From positions 6,066,002-6,130,001 of the forward strand of contig NZ_KK853997.1 of the NCBI RefSeq assembly GCF_000696185.1: DNA of 64,000 bases. Direction: 5' to 3'. The position numbers were made by a program, and so were the translations under genes. The notes beneath the pieces were generated by a model, which saw only the letters and a program-made list of their open reading frames with translations, was not told where the DNA came from and made no database searches. Source of the stretch: Kitasatospora cheerisanensis KCTC 2395. Its GTDB lineage: Bacteria; Actinomycetota; Actinomycetes; Streptomycetales; Streptomycetaceae. Shown here piece by piece: positions 53,693-63,206 of the stretch (the first letter of the stretch is position 1; the number at the start of each line of letters is the position of its first letter).

Positions 53693-56075
53693 ATGGACCT
53701 GCGCGACCCCGGGGCCGCCGCCCGGAGGCCCGAACTCCCGCCCGGCACAAGCCGGTTGCTGACGGCGCTGGCCGAGGGCCGGGCGGGCCGGGCGTTTCCG
53801 CCGGTGGCCGTCCCGGCCCGGACGGCACGCTCGCCGTCGCCCGCGCGCTGGGCGGCCCGGCCGACGCGCGGGCCCTGGCGGACGCGCTGGCCGACGACCG
53901 GTTCGCGCCGCTGCACGAGGCGGTGCGGCGGATCGACGAGGCGGCCGCCGGGGAGCGGCGGATCGATCCGCGGCTGCTGCGGCCGGAGAACGCGGACCTG
54001 TTCGGCCCGCTGCTCACCGAGATCCTGGAGAGCTGCGTCGACGGACCGCCCGGGCACGCCGCCGCCTTCGCCGACCTGCGGACCGGGCAGTACCTGGACT
54101 TCCTGGCGCTCTTCCTGGAACGGCTGGCCCGCGACCGGCCCTCCGGCCACCCCGTCACCGGCCTGTGGGCGAACGGCGACGAGACGCACAACGGCGGCCA
54201 GCGGGTGCTGCGGGTCGAGTTCGCCGACGGCGCCCGGCTCGCGTACAAGCCGCGCCCGGCGAGCGGCGAACTGCTGTTCCTGGCCACCGAGGGCTCGGTG
54301 TTCGCCCTGCTCAACTCGCTTCCCCCGGCGGCCGGTCCGGTCCGGCTGCCGACGCTGCGGTGCCGGCCCGGCAGCGGCCCGGACCGGGCCTGCTACTCCT
54401 GGCAGGAGTGGATCGAACCGCCGGACGCCCGGGGCGTCCTGCGCACCGACGGCGGGTGGACCATGCGCGGCGCCGTCCTCGACGCCGACGCGGCGCCCCG
54501 CTACTGGCACCGCGCCGGATCGCTCGCCGCCGCCGCGTTCGCGTTCGGGATCACCGACCTGATCGGCGGCAACCTGCTGATCGGGCAGCGCCCGGAGGAC
54601 GGCGAGCCGCTGCCGTTCCCGGTCGACCTGGAGGCCTACTTCGCCGACCTCAAGCGCCTGTTCGAGACCGGCCTGCTGTTCGACCCCGCGGCCTCCGCAC
54701 ACCACCACGCCGGCCTGGAGAACCTCGCCCGCTGGTGCGAGCCGGACGGCCCCGCGACCTGCTGGCGCCCGCAACCCGACAGCGCACTGCGCCTGGAGCG
54801 GCGCACCCGTTCGCTGACCCGCACCGAGACCCGCACCGTGGTCGGCGACACCGAAGGCCGCACCGGGTACGGCCCGCACCTGACGGCGATGCTGCGCGGC
54901 ATGTTCGACGCCTGGACGCTGATGTGCCGTCACCGCGCCCGGATCGCCGAGTTCCTCGACGAGCGGGCCGCCGGGCACCTGGTCCGGGTGATCGCCCGCC
55001 CGACCGCCGAGTACCCGCACGGCGGCGAAGTCCCTTTCACAGAAGACGAATTGGAGCAGCTGGCGCGCGGCGACGCACCGTACTTCTTCCGCGCCGCCGA
55101 CGGCGGCCCGCTGCTCGCCCTGCGGACGCCGCCCGGCCGCGAACTCCGCACTCGCCCGGCCGACGCCCCCGGGCCGGCGGAGCGCCCGCCGTCCGCCGCC
55201 GTCCGCGAAGGCCGGAAGCTGGACCTCGCCGGGCTCGGCATCGCCCTGCGCGACGCGGTCGAACACGTCCACGCCGACCTGGACGCGGCCGAACTGCACG
55301 ACCCCGGGCGCGGGGTGCGGATCCGGCTGCGCGGCCCGCGCGAGGGCGAAGCCTCCTTCGACTGGCCCGAGCAGAACCGCCGCATCACCTACAGCTGGGA
55401 CGAGACCACCCTGCGCCTGCGCATCGACCCGCCGGCCGAGCCCCGCCCGGCCGCCGGGATCCGCGAACGGCTGCTGCGCCTGGCCCGGACCGACGCCGCG
55501 CTGCGCACCCCCTGGGCCGCCGGCGGCTTCACCGACACCGAACTGGAGGCGAAGCTCGAACGGCTGACCTCCGCCGGCATCGCCTGGCTGCGCGGCGTGG
55601 TCGCCGAGCACGGCTGGCCCGGCCACGCCCTGGTCGGCGCGGAGGCCGCCGCGGCCGCGAGCGCCCTGCTCCAGCACCACACCGGCGACCTCGCCTTCCG
55701 CCGCGAGTGCCTGACCCTGATCGAGGCCGCGGCCGCGCGCGGCGACATGCGACGGCAGGACGCCGCCTACCTCGCCGACTCGCTGCGCCGGGCCGAGGGC
55801 CGCCCGCAGCTGTACGGCACGAAGTTCGAACGGGCGGCGGACGGCCGGCTGCGGCCCTGCCCGATCGAGGACGCGGACCGGGTGGACCAGCGCCGCGCGG
55901 CCGTCGGCCTCGGCCCGCTCGCCGACTACGCGGCCCTGCTGGCACAGACCTTCCCCGCGCCCGCTAACGCGCCCGTGCCCGCGAATGCGCCCGGGCCCGC
56001 ACCCGCGAACGCTCCCGGGGCCGCGCCCGAGCGCACGCCCCGAACGCACCCGAGAACGAAGGGGTACCGGCGTGA
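53693..56075 (+). pseudogene. LanM-type dehydratase domain fused to DUF6624, no LanC; two frame breaks
   Basis: About 794 residues when two missing Gs are restored (near 53810 and 56028). The DUF4135 dehydratase domain spans about 90-600: kinase-like Lys in LAYKPRPASGE (about 185), TDLIGGNLL near 286 where LanM normally has DLHxEN (His is Ile), VDLEAYF, and the elimination-site motif ARPTAEY near 435. The LanC cyclase with its Cys-Cys-His zinc site is absent. Instead a DUF6624 domain (GWPGHALVGAEAA, LYGTKFER, CPIEDADRVDQRRAAVGL) occupies about 638-750, then an Ala-Asn-Pro repeat tail. The stop overlaps the next start. It probably dehydrates Thr in the two peptides; the second domain's role is unknown. 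Confidence 0.78.
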
Positions 56076-57268
56076 CCGCGCCCGACTGGACCGCACTCCT
56101 CGCCCGCGTCTGGGACAAGGAGCCCGCCCTGCTGCCGGCCGCCGCCCCGGCGGACCCGGCGCACCTGCACCGCACGGTCGTCGCCGCCTGCGAACCCTTC
56201 CGCGCCGGAACGGTGTTCCGCACCTTGCCGCAGGTCCGCCTGCACACCCCGCTCGGCTGGCTGGGCGCGCCGGGCCGGCTGCTGCCGGACGCCGCCGACC
56301 CCGACCCGGCCGCCTACCGGGCCCGGCTGCGCGCCGAGCCGCCCGGCAGCGGGACGGACAGCGGGTTCCTGCTGAGCGTCCGTCAACCCCTGCACACCGA
56401 CTGGGAGCTGTGGTCGGCGGTCCGGGACGCGCTGGCCGACCTGTGGCGCCGGGTCGGCCTGCCGTGCCTGCCGGTCGAGGCCGAACTGACCGAGGCGGAC
56501 GCCTTCGCCCGCACCGCGGGCCTCGCCGTCCCCTCCGAGCACGCGGTGCTGACCTGGGTGCTGGACGGCACCCTGGAGGCCGAACTGCACGAGCCGGACG
56601 GCGAGTTGCGCGTGCTGCGGGCAGGCGCCGGTGAGCTGCTGTACTGGCCCGGTGGCACCCGCTGGCGCGAACGCCACCTCGACGGCTGCACCACGCTGCG
56701 GATCTCCGTCCCCCGCGCCCGGCGGCTGGCCACCGGGGCGGTCAAGGACCTGCTGGCCGAGGCCCTCCAGAGCCGCCACCCGTACGACGGCACGGTGCCC
56801 TGCCTGCCCCACCCGCCGCCCGCCGACCGCCCGCTCGGCCCGGCCGGGCCGGTGGCCGCCGTCGGCGAGGCGGTCCGCCTGCTGGCCGGGGGAGCGGAGC
56901 TGCCGACCGCGCTGCGCACCCGGTGGGCGGCCTGGTGGTCCGCGGCCGGGCTGGACCCCGCGCCCGATCCCCGGGCCGGCGTGCCCGTCCACCCCGGGCA
57001 GCGGCTGCGGGTGCTGCGCGAGGTCGTCCGGGTGCCGGACGGGCCCGGCCGGCGGATCTGGGCCGTCAACGGGCACGCCTTCCCGATCGGCGGGGCCGCG
57101 GGGGAGCGGATCGCGGAGCAGCTGCGCCCCGGCCGCGAGCTGACGGTCGCCGAGCTGTGCCGCGCGGTCGGCGCGGACGAGCACAACGCCGCCGTCCTCG
57201 CGCTGCTGCGCAGACTGCACACCCTGCGGGGGATCGACCTGGCCGACGGCGGGAGGACGGACGGATGA
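56072..57268 (+). CDS. JmjC-like protein lacking the iron triad
   Basis: A 398-residue protein with the JmjC/cupin outline and a C-terminal winged-helix-like part (RELTVAELCRAVG). Aligned to the next gene, the HxD motif (VHRDRFATF) becomes VPSEHAVLT, and the distal His strand (LYWPASHYHVGE) becomes LYWPGGTRWRERH. The iron ligands therefore look lost and it may be a recognition or scaffold partner. GTG 56072 overlaps the LanM-like stop by 4 bases and its own stop overlaps the next ATG, so the whole locus is coupled. Confidence 0.7.
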   Translation: MTAPDWTALLARVWDKEPALLPAAAPADPAHLHRTVVAACEPFRAGTVFRTLPQVRLHTPLGWLGAPGRLLPDAADPDPAAYRARLRAEPPGSGTDSGFLLSVRQPLHTDWELWSAVRDALADLWRRVGLPCLPVEAELTEADAFARTAGLAVPSEHAVLTWVLDGTLEAELHEPDGELRVLRAGAGELLYWPGGTRWRERHLDGCTTLRISVPRARRLATGAVKDLLAEALQSRHPYDGTVPCLPHPPPADRPLGPAGPVAAVGEAVRLLAGGAELPTALRTRWAAWWSAAGLDPAPDPRAGVPVHPGQRLRVLREVVRVPDGPGRRIWAVNGHAFPIGGAAGERIAEQLRPGRELTVAELCRAVGADEHNAAVLALLRRLHTLRGIDLADGGRTDG

Positions 57269-58544
57269 CGACCGGGCACGACAGCGAGCTGACGACCGTT
57301 CAAGGGCCGCTGGACTGGGACGAGTTCACCGCGCACTACTGGGACCGGCGGCCGGTGCTGATCAAGGCCGCCCTCCCGGCGCCCTTCGAGCTGGGCGAGG
57401 TCTTCGCGGCCGCCACCCTCGCCACCAGGCCGCCCGGCCCGCACCGGACGGCGCCGAACGCCCAGTTCGCCGTCGGCCGGTTCCAGCAGACCGAGCCGGC
57501 GAACTGGTTCCCGCGCCCCGAGGACGGCGGCTTCGACGGCTACCGGCGGCGGCTGGACGCCGAGTTGGCGGCTTTCTCGCCGGAGACGCGGTACGCGCTC
57601 ACCGTGCACGCCTTCCACGCCTTCCACCCCGGGCAGTGGGAGCGGCAGCGGGCGTTCTACGAACCGCTGTGGGAACGCACCGGGCTGCCGGTGTCCGGGG
57701 CGATCACCACGCTCTTCCACGGCAACTACGAGCACACCCCGGTCGGCGTCCACCGGGACCGCTTCGCCACCTTCATGTTCGCCCTCGAAGGCCGCAAGCG
57801 GATGCGGTTCTGGCGGGAGCGCCCGTGGACCGAGCCGGTGACCACCAAACTCGACTACCAGGCGCACCTGGCGAGCTCGTTCACCGCCGAACCCGAGCCC
57901 GGCGACCTGCTGTACTGGCCCGCCAGCCACTACCACGTCGGCGAGAGCGTCGACGGCGGCTCCGCGACCAGCGTCAACATCGGCGTGCCGCGCGAGGGCC
58001 ACCACGCCGGCTACGACGTGGACGACCTGCTGCTGGGCAAGGCCCCGGACGCGATGGTCGACCCGGACGCCGCCCTGGTGCGGCTGCCCGCCGCCACCGC
58101 CCCGCTGTCCGCGCCCGAACCGCCGGTGGACGGCGCGCTGCCTGAGGCGCTGGAGCAGACCCTGCGGATCTTCCGGGAGTACCACGACCCCGACCGGACA
58201 GGGGAGTTGGTCGCCTCGCTGGCGCTCGGCAACCGGAGCGCGTCCGGCCTCTGCCCCGTCCCGCCGCCCGAGCCTCCGCGACCCTGGCCGACGGCACCGC
58301 CGTCCGCGCCCGCGCCCGGGTGCTGTACGAACCGCTCGGCGGGGCGCTGCTGTACGCCGCCAACGGCCACGTCGCGCGCACTCCGCTGACCCGGCAGCGG
58401 GCCGAACCGCTGCTGCACCGGCTCGCCGACGGCCGGCCGGCCCCGGTGGGCGCACTGCTCGCCGCCCTGCCGCCCGCCGACCGCGCGGAGGCCCGCCGCC
58501 TGCTGGAGACCCTGGAGAGCTTCCGCGCCCTGACCCGCGAGTAG
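57265..58544 (+). pseudogene. JmjC-domain Fe(II)/2-oxoglutarate oxygenase; one frame break near the end
   Basis: About 426 residues once one G is restored near 58271 (CCCGAGCC, expected CCCGAGGCC). The JmjC core shows H163 and D165 in VGVHRDRFATFMF and the distal His (222 or 224) in YWPASHYHVGES. The C-terminal 100 residues, read in the second frame (YEPLGGALLYAANGHVARTP), resemble the winged-helix end of RoxA-type hydroxylases. It could hydroxylate the precursor peptides. It is the last gene of the locus. The break falls after the catalytic core. Confidence 0.78.
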
Positions 58545-58554
58545 GGGGACGGGG

Positions 58555-58716
58555 CTACCGGCCGGCCGCGGCGAGCGCGTCCGCCTCCCGGGCGAACGCC
58601 GCGCACAGGGCGGGCAGTCGGGGCCCGAGCAGGTGATGCGCCGTCACCGTCAAGGTGTGCGACCCGCTGTAGGTGGTGAACACATCCGCGCCCGCACGAC
58701 AGGGCGCGAAGCGCAC
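58555..58716 (-). CDS. Possible small protein, 53 residues
   Basis: A GTG-started minus-strand frame reading MRFAPCRAGADVFTTYSGSH and ending AFAREADALAAAGR. The composition is protein-like but there is no clear ribosome site or family. It may be a real small gene in the 390-base gap before the RHS gene, in which nothing else is seen. Confidence 0.3.
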   Translation of the reverse strand: MRFAPCRAGADVFTTYSGSHTLTVTAHHLLGPRLPALCAAFAREADALAAAGR

Positions 58717-58933
58717 CGAGGCCGCGGGAGGCAAAGGTTCGGCAATGGGCCGGGTGCGACGGGTGTGACGGAGTACCGTCTGGTGCTGCTCCGGGGGCGC
58801 GTGCGTGTTCCCCGGGCGTACGCGTGTCCGACGGCGGTCGGGCGATCGGGCCGCGGGGCGGCCGCCGTCCTCCGGTGGCGGCGTGGTCCGACCCGGGGCG
58901 TTCGAGTCCGAGCTTGCAGGGGGCAGGTTCCGC

Positions 58934-61900
58934 ATGAGCAACCAGATCGTGAAGGCGCTGGAGCATGCCGCCGAGAAGCTCGGCACCACGCTGGCCAGGG
59001 ACGCCGGAAAGGCCCTCAAAGACCTGTACCGGTCGGCGGGGCAGAACCTGAAGAAGGTGGCCGCGAACGTCCGCAGCGTGGAGGAGAAGCACGCCAAGGA
59101 CCTGGCGGAGATCTTCGAGGGCGGCCGCAAGGACCTCGCGCACCCCCGGACCGGTGCCGGCGGCGGGCGGGGCGGCCGCAGGTTCGAGGGCCGGGGCCGC
59201 GAACAGGTCCGCTCGCCGCGGCAGGCGGGCCGCCGGGAGGACTCGATCTGCCCGGGCGGCGAGCCGGTCGACATGGCGACCGGCCGGATGTTCATCAAGC
59301 AGGTCGACGCGGAACTGCCGGGCTCGCTCCCGCTGCTGTTCGTGCGCAACTACGAGTCCGGCTACCTGGCCGGGCGGTGGATGGGGCCGCGCTGGACCTG
59401 CACCTTCGACGAGCGGCTGGAGATCGACGCCGAGGGCGTGGTCTACCTCTCCCCGGACCTGTTCGCGCAGGCCTACCCGCACCCCGAGCCGGGCGTTCCG
59501 GTGCAGGCGAGCGCCGGTGTGCGCTGGGAACTGGCCCTGACCGACCGCGGCGACTACACCCTCACCGATCCCGCCACCGACACCGTCCGCGAGTTCACCC
59601 GCCAACCGGGCGGCGAGGAAGCGCTGCTGACGGCGGTCCGGGACCGCCGCGGCCGCCGGTACACCCTCGCCTACGACGAGGACGGCGCCCCGCTGTCGAT
59701 CACCCACTCCGGCGGCTACACGCTCCTCGTCACCACCGACGGCGACCGGATCACCGCCCTGCGGCTGGCCGGCGCCGGCGAGGACGGCCGCGACGCGCTG
59801 CTGATGCGGTACGGGTACACCGGCGGCCACCTGTCCTCGGTGTACAACTCCTCCGGCCGGCCGATGCGGTTCGCCAACGACTCCGGCGGCCGCATCCTGT
59901 CCTGGACCGACCGCAACGACAGCCGGTACCTGTACACCTACGACCAGCTCGACCGGGTCGTCGACGAGGGCGGAGCCGACGGCGCGCTGCGCTTCCGCTT
60001 CAGCTACGGCGACCCGGACCCCGACACCGGCATCCGGGTCCACTCCGAGACCAACGCCCTCGGCCACACCACCCAGTACCACGTCAACGAGCACGCGCAG
60101 ATCGTCGCCCAGGTCGACCCGCTCGGGAACGCGCTGCGCTTCGAACGCGACGAGTTCGACCGCCTGATCGCCCGGACCGACCCGCTCGGCCACACCACCC
60201 GCTACCGCTACGACGGGGCCGGCGACCTGGTGGAGGTCACCCGGCCCGACGGCGAACGCGCCGTGGTGGAGTACGGCCCGACCGTCGGCCTGCCCGTCCG
60301 GGTGGTCGAACCGGGCGGCGTGACCTGGCAGTTCGGCTACGACGAGCACGGGCACCGGACCTCGCTCACCGACCCGAACGGCGCGGTCACCGCGTACGGG
60401 TACGACGAACGCGGCCACCTCGCCACCGTCACCGACGCGCTCGGGCACACCACCCGCATCCGGTGCGACGCCGCCGGGCTGCCCGTGGAGGTCGTCGACG
60501 CCGGCGGCGCCGCCACCCGCTGCGAGCGGGACGCCTTCGGCCGGGTCGCCGCCGTGGTGGACGCGCTCGGCGGCACCACCCGGTTCCGCTGGACCCCCGA
60601 GGGCCTGCCCGCCTCCCGGACCGCCCCCGACGGCAGCACCGAGACCTGGACCTACGACGGCGAGGGCAACCTGCTCACGGCGACCGACCCGGCCGGCCGG
60701 ACCACCGCCTTCGAGTACACCCACTTCGAGACCCTGGCCGCCCGCACCGGCCCGACGGCGCCCGCACCGCCTTCACCCACGACGCCCACATGCAGCTGGT
60801 GGCCGTCACCGACGCGCTCGGCCGGCGCTGGGAGTACCGCTACGACGAGGCCGGCCGGCTGGTCGGCGAGAGCGACTTCCAGGGCCGCCGGACCTCCTAC
60901 GAGCTCGACCCGGCGGGCCGCCCGGTCGCCGCCACCAACGCGCTCGGCGAGCAGATCCGCTACACCTACGACGCGCTCGGCCGCACCGTCGCCAAGGACG
61001 CCGCCGGGCTGGTCACCCGGTACGACTTCGACCCGGCGGGCCGCCTGGTCCGGGCCGTCGGCCCGGACGCCGAGCTGACCCGCACCGTCGACGCGCTGGG
61101 CAACCTGCTGACCGAGACGGTCAACGGCCGCACCACCAGCCACACCCGGGACGCCCTCGGCCGCCGGACCCGCCGCGTCACCCCCGCCGGCCACACCAGC
61201 ACCTGGACCTACGACACGGCGGGCCGCCCCAGCTCGCTGACCGTGCCGGGCGGCGGCCTCGCCTTCCGGCACGACGCCCTCGGCCGCGAGCTGGAACGCA
61301 CCCTGGGCCCGGGCCTGACCCTCGACCGCAGCTGGGACCCCCGGCACCGCCTCGGCTCGCAGACCCTGCTCAGCACCCGGCCCGGCCGCCCCGCCGTCCT
61401 CCAGCAGCACGACTACCGCTACCGGGCGGACGGGAACCTCGTCGGCGTCGACGACCTGCTGGCCGGCCCGCGCACCTTCGAACTCGACCCGGCCGGACGC
61501 GTCACCGGCGTCGACGCCGCCACCGGCGCCGAGCGGTACGCCTACGACCCGGCCGGCAACCTCACCGCCGCGCAGTGGCCGGCCACCCCCGCCACCGGCG
61601 CGGCCGTCGGCGAGCGCAGCTACCGCGGCACCGAGCTCACCGCCGCGGGCCGGATCCGCTACGAGTACGACGCCGCCGGGCGGACCGTGCTCCGGCAGAA
61701 GACCCGGCTGTCGAAGAAGCCCGACACCTGGCACTACAGCTGGGACGCCGAGGGCCGGCTCACCGGCGTCGTCACCCCCGACGGCACCCGGTGGCGCTAC
61801 CGCTACGACCCGCTCGGCCGCCGCATCGCCAAGCAGCGCCTCGGCGCGGACGGGACGGGCGTCGCCGAGCAGATCGACTTCAGCTGGGACGGCGCGCTCC

Positions 61901-62772
61901 TCGCCGAGCAGACCACCAGCGCCCCCTACCTGCCCGGCCCGCACACCCTCAGCTGGGACTACCAGGGCCTGCACCCGCTCGCCCAGAGCGAGACCATCAC
62001 CACGCTCGGCCCGGACGCGCCGCAGGAACAGGTCGACCGCCGCTTCTTCGCGGTCGTCACCGACCTGATCGGCACCCCCACCGAACTCGTCGACCCCGTC
62101 ACCGACACCGTCGCCTGGCGTGCCGTCCCCACGCTGTGGGGCAACACCACCTGGCCGGCCGACAGCACCACCTACACGCCGCTGCGCTTCCCGGGCCAGT
62201 ACTTCGACCCCGAGACGCGCCTGCACTACAACCTGAACCGCTACTACGACCCCGAGACCGCCCGCTACACCAGCCCCGACCCGCTCGGCCTGGTCCCCGC
62301 CCCCAACCCCGACGCCTACGTCGGCAACCCGCACACCTGGTGCGACCCGCTCGGACTGTCGCCGCACTCCCGCCGCGCGCTGCCCCCGGCGCTCCGCGAA
62401 CCGCCCAACGCGCCCGGCTCGCCCATCACTTCACGGCTCGGCAGACCGGGCGAGACCTTCAACATGGTGATCTCGCGCGGCCAGTCGGTGTCCCGCCCCG
62501 GCGGCTTCGGCACCTTCGACGACGTGCCCAACCAGGAGTTCGTCCGCCGCCAGCTGGCGATCCGCACGGACTGGAAGTCGGACGTGTCGCTGGTCCAGCG
62601 GTACGCCTTCCCCGCGCACGGCGAGCCGATCCGGATCCAGGAGAGCGTCATCGGCCCGCAGGACGACCCGCTGCTCGGCCACCTCCCGGGCGGCGCAACC
62701 CAGTTGGAGATCCTGAAGTTCGAGGACCGGGCCCGGCTGATCCCCGTCGGCGATCCGGTGGAGATCTCCTGA
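58934..62772 (+). pseudogene. RHS-repeat polymorphic toxin; one frame break
   Basis: About 1279 residues. The N-terminus is a short helical, basic region (NQIVKALEHAAEKLGTTLAR) followed by a DUF6531-like segment (GEPVDMATGRMF). A long array of YD repeats (YDxxGRL, DPLGxxxxYxYD) covers about 260-1080, then the core signature RYYDPETARYTSPDPLGL. The variable toxin tail, about 130 residues, starts after NPHTWCDPLGL and contains VISRGQSVSRPGGFGTFDD; I do not recognise it. One missing G near 60753 (GCCCGACGG) breaks the frame. The start ATG 58934 follows AGGGGG. Family role: contact-dependent competition. Confidence 0.85.
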
Positions 62773-62824
62773 CCCGGGCGGCGGACAATACCGGGGACCG
62801 GCGGAAGCGACAGAGAGGCAGGCC

Positions 62825-63196
62825 GTGGACATCGACTGGCAGGACGGATCGCGCACCGTGCGCTGGGGCGCGGACTTCGGCACCGAGCGGACCTTCGACC
62901 GCCCGCCGGTCTCCGTGCTGGGCGTCGACGACCCGCCCAGCATCCTGGTCGTCGAGGACCCGGAGGGCAGCACCGCCCGACCCAGCAACGCCCTGGTGCT
63001 GAACCCCGACGGGACCGAACGGCTGCGCCTGGAGGCCCCGCAGGTCCCCGAGCCGTCCTGGCGGATCGGCTACTACACCGCGTACCCGGACGTGGACGGC
63101 GGCATCGTCGCCGTCTACGCGACCCGGGCCGGGGACCTGCAGGGCCGGCCGGACCTGGCCACCGGCGAACTGCGCGAGGTGCGCGAGTGGCGGTGA
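62825..63196 (+). CDS. Candidate immunity protein of the RHS toxin
   Basis: A 123-residue protein starting at GTG 62825, 52 bases after the RHS stop. It reads as a beta-rich small globular protein (TVRWGADFGTERTF, PPSILVVEDPEG, RIGYYTAYPDVDGGIVAVYA). No family is recognised. The position directly behind the toxin tail is where immunity genes sit in RHS loci; that role is inference. Confidence 0.6.
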   Translation: MDIDWQDGSRTVRWGADFGTERTFDRPPVSVLGVDDPPSILVVEDPEGSTARPSNALVLNPDGTERLRLEAPQVPEPSWRIGYYTAYPDVDGGIVAVYATRAGDLQGRPDLATGELREVREWR

Positions 63197-63206
63197 CCGG
63201 CAGGTC

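Noticed and set aside
53693..56634. A full-length LanM with cyclase domain
   Set aside because: The LanC zinc motif (Cys, CysHis) is absent; the C-terminal part reads as DUF6624, and the frame past 56075 is a shadow of the next gene.
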